Source: Ettlia oleoabundans (taxonomy: Eukaryota; Chlorophyta; Chlorophyceae; Chlamydomonadales). Taken from it: 46,781 nucleotides of DNA. Shown piece by piece: positions 23,580 to 35,484 of the stretch. A program made the translations under genes and the position numbers. Numbering within the stretch: position 1 is the stretch's first letter; each line of letters starts with the position of its first letter. The stretch is taken from assembly GCA_019693395.1 (NCBI GenBank), contig JAAMXP010003248.1, positions 1 through 46,781 on the forward strand, written 5' to 3'. The notes beneath the pieces are model-generated. The model saw only the letters and a list, made by a program, of their open reading frames with translations, searched no databases and was not told the DNA's origin.

Positions 23580-24506
23580 ATGACTTCTAGCGCGTTTCGT
23601 TCCTTGACTGTGCCGCACCCGTCGTCACTACGTCACCCATGCGGCAGCGCGGTGGCAAGACCCCCGACACTTCGGCCCCATGCCGCCCCAGCGCGCTGCT
23701 GCGCAACATCCAGCTCTGCGAGCGCGCCAAGAAATCCCAGCAGCAGCAGCAGCGACGATGGCACGCCGGTGAGCAGCAGCCCACCTAGTGCCGCCGACAC
23801 CCTTCCGCCAGCGCGGCTGAAGCAGCTGCGGCGCGATGGGCTGGCACTGCAAGACAAGATAAAGCTGGGGCGGAGGGGAGCGTCACCTGAGCTTGCCAAG
23901 CAAGTTCATCAACGATGGCGGACATCAGAGGCAAGTGCCGCAGCTTTTGACCACCCCATATCCTCTTCCGCTTGCCGTTTAGCCTAGCTCACTCCCAAGG
24001 CCTGGACTAGGCTTCTAATGCGTGGTTTGTCTGCTTGAGAGCTACATCAACACGTGCTGTTGATTGTTACATACTTGCAGCAGATGCGCCGCCCTTTACC
24101 AATCCATACAAACCGGTAGTAGAGTTGTGAATCCCTTCCGAGCTACAGTTCCTTGCTCCAGGTAGCCAGGGCTTGCTTGCTGATCCTCGTATCATGTGGC
24201 CGCCCTGCATTGTGCATGCAGGTGGCGCGGCTGTACTGCCACGGCAAGCACGCCGCCAACATGAAGGTGGTGGTGCAGCAGCTTGAGGCTGTCACAGGCG
24301 GCATTGTAGTACAGCGGTCAGGCGGTACAGTGCTGCTGTACCGCGGCGACAATTGGAAACCCCAGGGGCAGCAGCAGCAGGTGCAGCAGGAGCAAGAGAA
24401 GGGCAGCCATCAGCAGCAGACGCAGCAGCAACAGGAGGAGAAGGAAGGGTACCAGCAGCTAACGATGCAGCAGAGTCAAGAGGGCAGTCATCCAACTATG
24501 CCTTAG
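23580..24506 (+). CDS. Single CRM-domain RNA-binding protein, probably chloroplast-targeted
   Basis: Two exons, 23580-23930 and 24222-24506; 211 aa. CRM domains (related to bacterial YhbY) bind RNA in plastid group II intron splicing and ribosome assembly. Visible motifs: LQDKIKLGRRGASPELAKQV, where GRRG matches the family GxxG loop, then VHQRWRTSE and, across the intron, VARLYCHGKHAANMKVV and TGGIVVQRSGGTVLLYRG. The first ~60 residues are rich in Ser, Pro, Ala and Arg with few acidic residues, like a chloroplast transit peptide. The C-terminal ~50 residues are Gln-rich. The intron has a GC donor (GAG then GCAAGT at 23931), which joins the conserved WRRSE-V position in phase. It lies 237 bp after the aldolase gene on the same strand. 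Mitochondrial targeting is also possible. Confidence 0.88.
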
Positions 24507-26291
24507 CAGCAGGGCCCCCATGCCGTCAGCGGGTGCTTTCCCCATTCCAGTGTCTGGACATGTTTAATTTTGATATTGTTTGTATATTCTTGTTTACAAC
24601 CTTTGAAGAACCAAATGAAGGTCTACAAAATTTCCCGTAGCGACTTAGTCGGTGGTGCACACCACTGGTTGTGACGTGGCCAAGCAGACAATATTGGGTA
24701 TTGGGGGGAACGGGATGGGTTGGGGGGTTGATGGTGCTGTTCTGTGCATTACCAGGCAGGCAACATTCCAAACGACAGGCCGTTTGGGGTGTACTCGTTG
24801 GCCGGCAGTGCAACTCGTATGTGGCTGCACCACGGGATGATTTGGCTCGTTCATGAGTAAGTCAAGAGAAGGCCTGGGGAAAGAGGGGCGTGATCGAGTG
24901 TGGGACCCATGGGGGTCGTTCGTTTAGGAACAGGCCACAACAACAGGCAACGGACACATTGACGAGTGCTAAGCAGGGAGGGAAGGGTTCAGTGCATCCG
25001 TTGGGGCGTACAGCTGGGCAGAGGGAAGGAGTTGGCAGCTGACCTGGAGGGCCATCCGTTCTCAAGGTGGTATAAAGGGCGGCCCACAGAGGGGGCCAAT
25101 GTCTGAGGGAGCGGGAGAGACAGGACCGCACTGGCTCAACACGCGGTTGAGTGACCTTGCGGTGCATGCTGTGGAAGCACAAGAAAGGCGGGGAGCCAGC
25201 AATCCCTCCATGGCCGCAGCTACATGAAGGGAAGAAGGGGTGGTCAAACAGCAAAATAACGGTGGTGGTTGAGTCGGCGGGGTGGAGCAGCATAAATGGT
25301 GCTACGGGCGTTGGTGAAAGACGGATGCAGCTGCAGTCATGGTGATGCTGTAGTAAGAGCCAGAGACAGGTGGGAGGACTGGCACACAGCCACAAGATAG
25401 CGGTGGCTCAACGACCCCCGGGCAGATAGATTCTGTATATAGGCTGCTGCATGCACAAGGTGCAGCAGTGCTCGGAGGCCAGGGAAGGTGGGGTCAGAGG
25501 GAGCGGAAAGGGAGCGTGAAGCAGTCACGCAAATGCATTGGAGTGGTAGGGAGGCAGTAGCACTCGTGGAGAGATAGGGAGGGCCCAAAACAGGGGGACA
25601 CGGCTGGGCAACGCAAGCCTTGGGAGGAAGAGCAAGGGTTGTTATACAGAAAGTTATTGTACTTTACGACCAAAACCCTGAAGTGTCTTGTAGTCAAAAA
25701 AAGGCTTCAGGGAATGGTGGCGGGGATGGGGGCGGCAGGCGCAGTCGCTGCAAGCACTACTAAGTTGAAACCAGACGCTAGTGAAGGAGCGGACGTGCGT
25801 GCGTCACCCACTCCTGGCAGGGGCAAGTGGGAAGACGGCGGTCTGTGGCGCAGGCAGACCGCAGAAGGGGGCGGGTACATACAGCCGGCGGCTAAACAGC
25901 CGCCAGGTTGTGAATGAGAAACTTGAAAGTCCAATAAAAGCAATGATGTAATGGCGGGACATAGAGTCAGGTCAGAAACACCCCAGTTGATCAGAGCAAT
26001 GATGATCATCAAAGGCATGTTTGAAGGTGGGGAATCAGAGGGATGTGGGGAAGCTGAGAGGAGAGGCTGACGTGCATTGTTGAGGTTGGGTGAGATTGGT
26101 TGAATGAAGGGCAGACCGGTGCCTCCAGGCTGCTGAGGCCGGAGGGAGCGGAGAAAGAAGTGAACAGTGGCTGGAAAAGAAGCAACGGTAACTGGTTGTA
26201 GGACATGAAAGTGGTGGACAACACGAAAGGGCTGCAATATTGCGTATGAGCCCCGACCGCTTGGGCCAGGCAGGAGAGAGGAGACGGCAGC
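24507..26291. other. Gene-poor, purine-skewed stretch between convergent genes
   Basis: About 1.8 kb lies between the 3' ends of the CRM gene (+) and the cyclin-like gene (-). From about 24850 to 26240 the plus strand is markedly richer in purines, so the minus strand reads as long C/T-rich sequence. Open frames on the minus strand (24862-25395, 25707-26237) have low-complexity Pro/Ser/Leu content and no motif; I regard them as non-coding or 3' UTR. A perfect inverted repeat CCCTGAAG/CTTCAGGG lies at 25676-25712. Confidence 0.45.
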
Positions 26292-28036
26292 TCACCAGCC
26301 CAGCACTGCCAGCGAGGACGTGGGCAGGGTGCTGCTGCAGGCAGGCATGTCGTGATCCTCAGCTGCCAAAAAGCCTGCCTCAGCCTCAACAGGCGCAGCC
26401 AGCAAGTTACTGCACAGCTGCTGCCCCGTTGGCTGCTGCTTCAGGTGCTGGGGCAGGTGCGCGTGCTGCTGGCTGGCCAGCAGGGCCGCAATCTGCACGG
26501 CGCTGCCACCAGGCAATCGGGACACAATAGGGGCTGGCGCTGATGCTGTCTGAGAGGCAGCACAAGCTGGTGGCGGGAGGGCTGGGGGCGGCAAGGCTGG
26601 TGCTGCAAGGTGGGCCAGCTGCCTCTGCTGGTCAAGGCAGACCTCGTCCGAATAGTCCGGCGCTGCCACGGCGCCAGCCTGCAAAGCCAGAAGGGTGCAC
26701 AGCAAGATCGGAAGGGGAGGGCCGCGGCAGATCAGCAAGGCAGCAAGCAGCGAGGGCGGAGCACACGAGGCGAGAGGCAGGTGCAGAACAGTTGAATTAA
26801 GTCCCAGCGGCTGTGTGGATGCTGCTGGGAGTAGGCACAAGGCTGGCCCAGGTGCCCTTTTTTGCGAGGTGCCATTGGTCTCCTCAAGGCTGGCAGTTCA
26901 AACTAACCATGCCTTGCTGTGAGGCGTCTCACCTCGCGTGCGGCGCTCATGAGGTCCCAGTCCAGGTCAGCCAGGATCTCGCGCTCCTGCTGACGTAGGA
27001 AGCCGGCAGGGATGCCTGGAGGGTGGTGGCAGGGAACGGGGGAGCAACATGAGAACGGTTGGGGTTGGAGCCAACGGGAATGCTAAGGAAGTTGGGCAGG
27101 AACAGGTCCATGAACCAGGTCCAACGTGGTGTGGGTGCTGGACAGAGCAAAGAGGTGGTGGTCCATTGGCAGGGGGTAGGCATGTCCAGCATCCCGGCCG
27201 GTCGGCATGGCACCATCGCTGCAACTCACAGGCCCGCATCGCTGGGCAGCTCACCCACTCATACACTCAGTCACAAAGCCAGATGGGCACCCAGACAGCC
27301 TCCCAGCAGCGCCCCATTCAATCAGCCCGCCACCCACCTGAAATGCGGCTCATGAGGTTGGCGTCGGGTGTGGTTGTGCGGTTGGCCTCAAACTTGATGG
27401 CCAGCCAGAGGCTAGCAGCCAGCAGCGCCCCTGCCAGCGTGCGCTCCCGCACCAGCAGCGATTGGGCGTGACCGTCACGGCTGAGGTAGGAGCGTCTGCA
27501 AGTGGGCAGTGTGGGTAGCGCGGTGTGATGCATTGCAACACAGAGGGTAAGACAGCTGTCTCACGTGCCCAACATTGGGTGACAAGGCTTGAGTTCCAAG
27601 TTTGCACCCGGCCACGTGCAGGCATGGAAGGGTGCGGCTAGCGCATTCGGTGGTGCTTGCCTGAAAATCGCGCAGGCCATTTCAGCAGCGCGGGTCTTTT
27701 GCTGGATGGCGCGGCAGGAGGCGTGCATGGTGCACAGGTTCTCCAAGCACTGGCGAACAAAGTCCAGCAGGAAGGAGGCGGCCCAGGGCACGCCGGGTGG
27801 GGAGGGCTGCACAGGCGGTGACGTGGCGTCACAGCGGGGCGTGGCCACCGTCTGCACGCTGGCGCTGCCTGCCTCGCTCACGGACTCACAGCCGCTGCAC
27901 ACACGCTGGCGCTTCAGGCGCGCCACGCAGTCCTGCAGCGCGGAGTAGTGGTGGGCAGCAGGTGAGGGTCGGCAGTCAGCCGGGCCAGTCAGCGGGGGCG
28001 CGTGCGACAAGGGGGCGCTTGGTGGTGACACAATGC
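26292..28036 (-). CDS. Cyclin-like protein (cyclin box), 5' end incomplete
   Basis: Four exons in phase: 27661-28036, 27342-27495, 26933-27015, 26292-26678. Cyclin boxes are helical domains that bind and activate CDKs or transcription factors. The box runs across exons 1-3: FLLDFVRQCLENLCTMHASC, AAEMACAIFRRSYLSRD, then SLLVRERTLAGALLAASLWL followed by AIKFEANRTTTPDANLM, then FLRQQEREILADLDWDLMSA. The tail (exon 4, 128 aa) is Pro/Ala/Gln-rich. Intron 1 has a GC donor (27660). No in-frame ATG precedes the box in the first exon, so an upstream exon must exist. A well-placed ATG at 28337 (MLVEEVLRLCATGEG) is a candidate but its GTGAGT donor is out of phase; a weaker GTGCGA donor would fit. The cyclin class cannot be given. 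Confidence 0.7.
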
Positions 28037-28344
28037 CTGCAACTTATCGACCCAGTTGTCGCACTCGCCGTAACCCAACTCATGATCACGCCCTGCCCGT
28101 GGCTTTTTCCTTTATGGGCGGACAATTAGGGCCGCTTGGAGGCGGATGAAGCCCGCGTGAGGGCGGGGAGGGTGGACCAATGGCTGGTTTGCGGCCAACC
28201 CTGCACGCTTGCTGCACCTTTGCTCTGCAACAGACTTATATTTCTGAACTCACCGAAGCAACTGGGGTGGCATCCAACAGGTTGTTCTGAGCGCCCTCGC
28301 CAGTCGCACAGAGGCGTAGCACCTCCTCTACCAGCATGGTGGAC

Positions 28345-29134
28345 GCTTGCAGACCTTACAGAAGGGCTTGAGCGCGGGCACGACTGCAAAGCGCCCGTCG
28401 GACGATCCACCAGCGGCAGTCTACGCCTTTGGTGTCGGGTGCTGCAGCGGGCTGGAGGACCCAATTGAGAGACATACAATGCACAAATCGGAGTGGACCA
28501 CTAACAAAAAAAATCGAGGTAGCTGCGAATCTTTGGTGCTTGATAAGACCAGCAGTTCGTCAGCAGTTCACGTTTTGAAGGGGCCAGCAGCAAATCCACA
28601 CGCGCCGCTGAACACGCAGTGTTCGCTCATAGTCATGTTTCTTATGCCCGATTGCGAGCGTTGACGGCGTTTGCAGGTGGGAGGCGGAACGGCACGGTCG
28701 GCGGGGGCCACCCTCCGCAACGAGTGGCGCAGTCGCGCGGGATTCAACATGTGCAGCAGACCATCCCATAGACTGCCGCCGGTGCTTCAACTTGACAAAT
28801 GCCTTATCAGCTGGGAGCCCAGCAGGCACCACCATGGGCAGCTCCCACAGCTAGAGCAGGTGCACAGTGGAGCAGTACTGTCTTAATCATACAATTGGAT
28901 GATTTGGGTGGATAATTTGAACAAAACGACATGCATAGAGCACCCCACGATGTGCCCACGCGGCCAAGCTGTGTGGATTGCTGCCTTGCCAACGATAAGC
29001 AGCTGGGTTCGGCTAGGTTCGGATCAGGTTCAGTTACAAGTCAAGCAGAGGGCAATCCAGAGGAGTTCGTCATGTGTTCACTGAAACGTGCTCACAAGCT
29101 GGCCAATTCACATTTTGCAAGCATGCAGCCCACC
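28345..29134. other. Intergenic stretch upstream of the cyclin-like gene
   Basis: This lies between the probable 5' part of the cyclin-like gene (-) and the 3' end of the WH2-protein gene (-). It should hold the cyclin promoter and the 3' UTR of the WH2 gene. No motif-bearing frame was recognised. Confidence 0.4.
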
Positions 29135-31650
29135 TCATGCCCCCCAATCTGAGTCGCTGTCGCCGCTGTCAACACCAGCATCCACCCGCCGCCGCTCCAC
29201 CACCCTCCTAAGCAGCTCCGCCATGCCGGCTGTGGGGGTCCCCAGGGGTGTCCCTGCAGCACACTCACAGGCGCAAGCGCACATGGCAGGCATGCTCAGG
29301 ACCCCAAAAACAATTAATCAGAAACAGCACCGTCCTGCATGCTACCAGACTGACGGCTGCAACGGCTGATGGGCCCTCCAAGGTCGGGGAAGCTGGCTTC
29401 CCCAGCACACAGGGCAGGCAAAGAGGTCAGCCTTCAGTGGCAGGAGCCGGGTGGAGCGGTATCCCTCCGCCATTACAGCTTGACACTCACCTGCGCCTGC
29501 AGGCCGAGGCACCGCCGCTTCCTTCTCCTTGCGCTCCTCCACCTTGCGCAGCTTCACCCCGCTCTTGATTGCGTGCATCAACTGCGCCCGCACATCACCC
29601 CCCGCCGGCAACCTTGCAGCTTCCGGCACTACAGACGCAGCTGGAAGCACGGCCGCTGCAGCAGAACCGCTGCCAGTCCTGCCATTGTCCCCCACCTTTC
29701 GCAGCTTGCCGGCTGCAGCCTGCAGCTCAGCGGCCGTGGGCTTCTTAATGCCCGGCGAGCTGCTGCTCCAAGCAGCAGGCGGTGCATGGGCAGAATCTGC
29801 TGTTGTTGCTGCAACAGTGGGACCACTGCCAGCCGTTTTTGCAGCAACCAGGGATGCTGGAGGTGGGGGAGGTGGGACGCGCGCTGTTGATAGCATCTTG
29901 CTCCCTTGTGCTCCAGGCAGTGGGTCGGGTGGTGGTAATGATGGCCCAGTCTTCTTCTGAGATGGTGCACGCCCTGCTGCTCTGCTCGGCAGTGGCGGTG
30001 GCGGTGCTGCCATGCCGCAAACCCGGGGAGTTGCTGCCAAGCCATGCGACTGGGGCCGCGGTGGAGGCGCCGGCCATGCCTGCATCTCCAGCTTGCTGGA
30101 ATTAACTGCTGCCATGCCCTGCCCCTGTTGAGGCTGCCACTGAGGAAGCTGCGCAATAGTGGGCTGATCCATTGCTGGCCTTGGGGCAACATCTCTTGCC
30201 GTCTGACGGGCAATGGGCTGCGCTGCTATCGGCTCAAGGGCAGCCCCCAACAGCTGCTTATGCGCCTCAGCTGCCCCGCTTGCACTGCACCCCAGCTGCT
30301 GCCGCTCCTCAGTGCCATGCGCCTGCTGGTCTGGCAGCGACGGATGGCTGGGACCTGACAAGAGGAAGCGAGGTGGTGGGGGCAGCTTGCGGGCGCTGGT
30401 GCCCGCTGCATCTCCAGCCAAACTGCTTTGGACAGCGGCATGCAGGGGTGGCCCAGACCCCGTTGTAGGCATTGCTACATCTTTCGACACCGCTGTGGAT
30501 TTCAGCAGCACAGCCTCGTTGGCGAATGGGTTGCCACCAGGGTAGAGCCCCGCACTGGCTGATGCAACGGCAGGCGACAGCCTGCTGTGCAGTTGGCGAC
30601 CTGGCATCGGTGGCTGCGCCTGCTGCCAGCCCTTTTTATACCAGGGCAGTGAGCGCTGCTCCTGCTCTTGCTGTTGCACAGCCAGCTGCGGCTGCGGGGT
30701 GGCGTGGTGGTCAGGCGGCTGTTGAATGGTGGGGCCCAGGTTCAGCGAGCTCTGCATCAGCTTTGCCACCTCTTTCCCCAGCGGCTGTGCATACGCAAGT
30801 TCAGCTGCAGCTGCAGCCGTGACGCCGGAAAACTGCGGCACAGGCTGCCCTGCTACGCCAATGGGCCGCTGCAGGACTTGCTGATACACCTGCCCGTGCC
30901 CCTGATGGTGCAACTGGCTTTTCGGCCCACTGGCCTGATGCTCCAAGGAATGCTGCAGCTGGCTCTCGCACCGCTGCGTAGCAAGCTCTTGCTGCTGCTG
31001 CTGGGACTGCCGCAGCTCTTCAGCCTGTCGCTGCTGCTGCTCCCATATCAGGTTGGACGGCCCACCAAAGCCCACCACAGGAGAAAACCAGCTCGCATTG
31101 GGCTTGTGTGACACCGGACGGCGTGGGGGTAGCGGTGGCGCCCCGCTGTGCCCTGCACGGTGGATGCGTGAGCCAAACGAGTTGGGAAATGTCTGCAGTA
31201 CGATTTGAACAGCTGACGCAAAATGGTTGCCTAACTCTTAACATTGAAAGCCCAATATAGTAAGAGCCATCGAAACAGATCCCAGGGTGCATGAATGCAC
31301 AATTGCTCAGCCACACCGCTGCACTGAGCCCACCTTGCCAAGGGTTCCAAGCGCTGCCGGCGGGTGCCGCTGAAACGTGTCGCTCTAGGGGACGACTGCT
31401 AGATAGGTGCAGCGGTGCGTGCTTGGCTGGGATGCAATCGGAGTTGAGTGCATGGGAGCCGCTGCTGCCAGGGGTGGCCGCAGCGCCTGAGTGGCTGTCG
31501 CGGCTGCCGACCAAAGCATCAGCCGAAAACGAGTGAATGGACTTGGCTAGAGGACTATAATCTGCAGTTGGGCGATTGGCATTGGAATATGCTGGAGCAA
31601 AGCTGGTAGAAATGGTGTAATGCACTCGGCGGCGAAGGGCTCCCAGCCAT
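29135..31650 (-). CDS. Proline-rich WH2-central-acidic (WASP/SCAR-like) actin-nucleation promoting factor
   Basis: Firm exons 29135-29253, 29491-31152 and one ending at 31334, all in phase. A first exon 31626-31650 joined to 31334-31561 gives 677 aa but is tentative. WASP/SCAR proteins activate Arp2/3 through a C-terminal V-C-A module. Here a WH2 motif VRAQLMHAIKSGVKLRKVEE is followed, across the intron, by a central-like helix MAELLRRVVERRR and an acidic end DSGDSDSDWGA with the C-terminal Trp typical of the A region. A weaker second WH2-like stretch is AAELQAAAGKLRKVG. The middle is Pro- and Gln-rich (APPLPPRRP, VPPPPPPASL). No WH1/EVH1 domain, GBD or SCAR homology domain was recognised at the N terminus, so the upstream regulator is unknown. 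The module is convincing; naming it WASP or SCAR would go too far. Confidence 0.7.
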
Positions 31651-32124
31651 GGCGGCAAACGTGCCGCTGGGCACAGTCGGATTGCGGCGCCGAGGCGGCC
31701 TACCTAGCGAAGGCTCTCTCACGTGCTTGCTGCCCAGCCTGCCGTTCGCGCAGCGCTTCTCCATTCTTGCGTGTAGCTGCCGACAACTGTCGGGGACGGG
31801 CCCGGCACCGCTGTCGGTAGCCGCGGCAGGCGTGTTCGCAATGAAACAAAGAACTTGCTCAGTAGACAAGGTCCCAGAGGGGTCGCTTCCGGTAGCAGCT
31901 ACTCTGGCAGGGAGCACATATTTAGTGCGATTGCTGCCCGAGGATAACGGCGTTTGTCAAGCAGCGTGTCACTTTCAACCCTGTCCTTCTTTTCGGTAGG
32001 CAGCGCCACCTTTGCACTGCGTGGCAGTCCATCTTGGGGGCCCCTGCTCTGCCTTGCATGAGCTATTTGTTTGCATCCGGGCACATCTGTCAGCGAATTG
32101 CATAGACATCAGCAACGATACAAC
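31651..32124. promoter_or_regulatory. Divergent promoter region (WH2 protein / TPR-like protein)
   Basis: About 475 bp lie between the tentative start of the minus-strand WH2-protein gene and the plus-strand TPR-like gene. A minus-strand frame stays open through much of it (to about 31917) but has no clear ATG start and no motif. If the WH2-protein start is further upstream, part of this would be coding. Confidence 0.35.
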
Positions 32125-34073
32125 ATGCAGGCAGCCAACCCTTCAACATGCAGTTGCCCAGCTAAACGCCTGATCCATAAGCAGTGCGTCTCGCAGCGTA
32201 ATGGCAAACAGCAGCGGTGCCGTCATTTAGCGCCAATTCCAATGGGCCAGGCGGCGCCGCGACGCCAGTGCGCGCCGCCCGCTGCTGCGGCAGAGCCCCG
32301 GCAGGAGGGGCCTCAGGGCCATGAGCAGCCGCCCGTAGAGGTGATGCAGCAGGTCAACCCGCAGCTATGGTCTGAGCTGCAGCTGCTTGCAGTGCGGGCG
32401 CAGAATCTGGAGTCCAGCGGCCAGGTGGCAGAGGCAGCCGACATGCTGGGTGGTGCATTGGAGCGCCTGGAGCGGCAGTACGGCCCTGACTTCAGCCTTG
32501 TGGTGCTACGACAGATGCTGTGGGACACGCTGCGTGCTTCAAATCGGCAGGAGGAGGCGCTGGAGCAGGCGCGGCGGGTGCACGAGGCGGTAGGGGCGCA
32601 GTTTGGCGCAGACTCTGCCGAGGTGCAGCTGGTGGCGGTGCGCCTTGGCATCTCACTTGCAGGTGACCCCGCAGCTCTTTTCCACCTTTGACAGCCCTTT
32701 GATGCTGTATCAGCAGTTTCTAGTGTTTGAATCATCGCAGCCGGTGAGTGAAGTATACATAGCCACTTGGTGGCTGCAGACCACAGTGGCTGCACCAGGC
32801 GGCGTGCTGACTGCCCCAGTCCGCTTGTAGGTCCCACCCGCTGTCCTGTCACCTACTACTGCTGCAGCGTGCGGGAAGCTGGAGGAGGGCATGCATCACA
32901 TCTACAAGGCAACCCCCGTGCTGCAGCATAACCTGGGGCGCATGCTGGGGCAGGTGCAGCGGCTGGCAGCGGGCGGTGGCGGCCAAGACGAGGCTGCAGG
33001 CGCCACACTGCCTGCGGTGCGGGGCTACCTCTTCCATCTTCCTTGACAGCGCCTCGTGCCCAACTCCAGCTTCACTGCAGTTCTGTTTTTTCTATTTGTT
33101 TGTGCCGTACACTCGCACAACTGGGGGCGTTGGCGTTGCTTGCAATTTCCAGTCAAAGTTTTTGCCAACAGTCACGTCGGACCTACAGCTTACTTTGACT
33201 CTTTGCAGGAGGAGTTGGAGGCGGTGCAAGAAAGCATAGACAAAGTTGCAGCTGCACTGGGGGAGGGAAACTTTTACGGGTCGCTGCTCACCCTTCAGCA
33301 CGCGGTGAACTGCGGCATGCAGCAAGGTAAGAGTGCCAGTCCTGCTTCATTCCACACATGCATAAGTGGCTGTGATAAATTGCACATGTGCTGCAAAACT
33401 TCGGGTTGAGGGGCAGCTTGGGAGTTGCGTGCTGCCGCGCTTGTCCAGCCACATGTGCATGGTTGGATGCCAGGCAGCACAGCTCTTGGCCCCATCTGCG
33501 CTGACTGGCCGCTTGCTGTGCTGGACGTTGATGTGGACATGACCAACATGGTTTTGCCCGTGTCAGACATATTCTCTCCGGACCTTGTCAAGGCGCAGAC
33601 ATAGTGCTCTCCACTGTGGTTGTTGCGGGGCGCAGGTGTGGTGAGGGGCTGGGAGGAGCTGGAAGTAATTTTGAACTCTGGCTTTGGCAGTCTGGTGGCA
33701 GCAGAAGCGCATGTGGATGGCTGCAGCCTGGTTGCAACCGCACTCAAGGAACACGACAGGTGGGCGGGTGTGTGGCTGGTTGGGTGGTAAAAACGCAACT
33801 GGCGTGCCAACCTAGCAAGGGCCCGGCAGCTCCGATTGCAGCAGATGGGACAGCATGCATGCTGACATGGCTGTAGCCCCTGGCCTGCAGCCCTGCTTGC
33901 CAACCTGCCACCGCATTGCTGCTGCGCCAACTCAAACCCCCTACTTGCCCCGTATTTGCAGGGTGACTGAGCTGCTGAAGGATGATGCGCTGCTGGCCAA
34001 GCTGATCAAGGCACAAAATGAGCGGCTGCACCAGGTGGCAGAGCAGGGGGTGGAGCACTCACTCTTCAAATGA
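32125..34073 (+). CDS. TPR-like helical-repeat protein, probably plastid-targeted
   Basis: Five exons in phase: 32125-32662, 32868-33016, 33209-33326, 33636-33759, 33962-34073; 346 aa. The N-terminal ~60 residues (MQAANPSTCSCPAKRLIHK and on) are basic, rich in Arg, Gln and Cys and poor in acids, like a transit peptide. The body is helical with TPR-like periodicity: LLAVRAQNLESSGQVAEAADML, ALEQARRVHEAVGAQFG and VQLVAVRLGISLAACGKLEEG. Later exons carry ELEAVQESIDKVAAALGEGN, VVRGWEELEVILNSGFGSLV and VTELLKDDALLAKLIKAQNE. An open frame at 33480-33600 is left in intron 3 because only skipping it keeps the phase. I do not recognise the protein beyond its TPR-like character; a scaffold role in an organelle is inferred. 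Confidence 0.75.
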
Positions 34074-34561
34074 GTAGAGGGAGTGTCCATCCGGGGGCGG
34101 GCACTGCGATCCTCCTTTGCTACTGAAAGTTGCCGGGTTGTAGCAGTAATAACACAGTTACAATAGCAAGAGCAAAACTGATGAGCCAGAATGAGGGAGC
34201 ACCGTAACTCAATGGGTCTAAACTTCCAAGTCGGCAGCAGACATGCCTTACAAATGCAGGAAGGTGGGGTGGAGTCGGCACACCAGCAGAACAAGTGGTG
34301 TACTTAAATACTTTTCTTACAAAGGAGCCCTATATTGGAAAAGTATGCAAGGGAGTACAGGGCACAGGTGCAGCCCACATGGATGAGTGGTGGCCATCGT
34401 TAGGACATCCTAAAGCCACATCTAGGTTAGTCTGCAGCACACCCCATGCTTCTGCGGCACAGCCCAAGCCTCCGCCCAGGGGGAGCATGGCACAGCAGGT
34501 CTACAGGGTAACCGACAGGGCAGCACACCACAGCACAGCATCGGCCAAGTTCAGCTAAGTT
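34074..34561. other. Convergent intergenic region; nothing recognised
   Basis: This lies between the 3' ends of the TPR-like gene (+) and the HAD-TRF4 gene (-). It should hold both 3' UTRs. No gene or repeat was seen. Confidence 0.5.
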
Positions 34562-35444
34562 TCAGTTCTTGCGGGCCTTCTTTGCGCTGCCGCCGCTGCC
34601 CTGGTTCTGTTGCTTCTGCTTCTTGCCACTGTTCCCACCAGGACCGGCCCCACCACCGGCCTGCTTCTGCTTCTGCTGCTTCTGCTTCTGCTTCTTCCCG
34701 CTACCGCCTGCTGCTTCACCGGCCGTGCCCTTGGTCTTTTTCGACTTCTTCTGCTTCCGCAGGCTCCAGTCGTCTCCATCGTCACTGCAGCCAGGAGGAG
34801 TGGATCACAAGAACTCAACACCAGCCGCATAGGTGCAGACATACGTCCCCGAACAGGGGATGCACACGCATGGCAGCTGTGATCAACATGCAAACTCAGA
34901 GCAGGAAAGACTGCACCGGATCGCATGCCATTCGGCCAAAGCCCGATGGATGCATGCACATGCTTTGGTTAGCTGTGCACTGCGGCAGCGCAGCAGGACG
35001 CCAGCTGGCATCAGGAGGTCAGCGGGCCCAGCAGCCAGCCATGGACTCACCCCTTGTACTGCCCGCGAGTGTTGCCCCACTGCGCCTCCACCGCGTTGTT
35101 GCGCCGGCTTGGCCCCTTGCGCCGCTTGCTGCGGTCCCCCGACAGCCAAGCCCCCTGCTGCTCCTGCAGGCGCTGCCGCTTCTCCGCCTTGGCTGCCACC
35201 TTGGCTGCGCGCGCCTGCTGCTTGCCGTTCAGCTTGGGGGTGCCGCTGGTGCCCTGGCCTACCGCCACTCCGCTGCGGATCCTCTCATGCAGCACCTTCT
35301 GGTTCTTAGCCGCCGCACGCGCCTCCACAGCCGCACGCGCCTTGACAGCCTCAGGCCCGCGGCCCACAGCCGCCTCTACGTCTATCACACCACTCAGCAG
35401 CAACCCCTGGCCTAACTGCTGGTGTGGGAGCACCATCACCGCTG

Positions 35445-35484
<40 letters not shown>

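Noticed and set aside
24862..25395. Minus-strand frame of 177 residues
   Set aside because: Low-complexity Pro/Ser/Cys content in strand-skewed DNA, with no domain and no supporting splice sites.
33456..33605. Possible exon with the frame ALGPICADWPLAVLDVDVD
   Set aside because: It ends in a stop with no usable donor in phase. Skipping it joins 33326 to 33636 with perfect phase, so it lies in an intron.
34582..35415. Long plus-strand frame with Arg/Leu/Pro-rich sequence
   Set aside because: It lies antisense to the last two exons of the HAD-TRF4 gene, where splice phase and Lys/Gln-rich coding sequence are clear.
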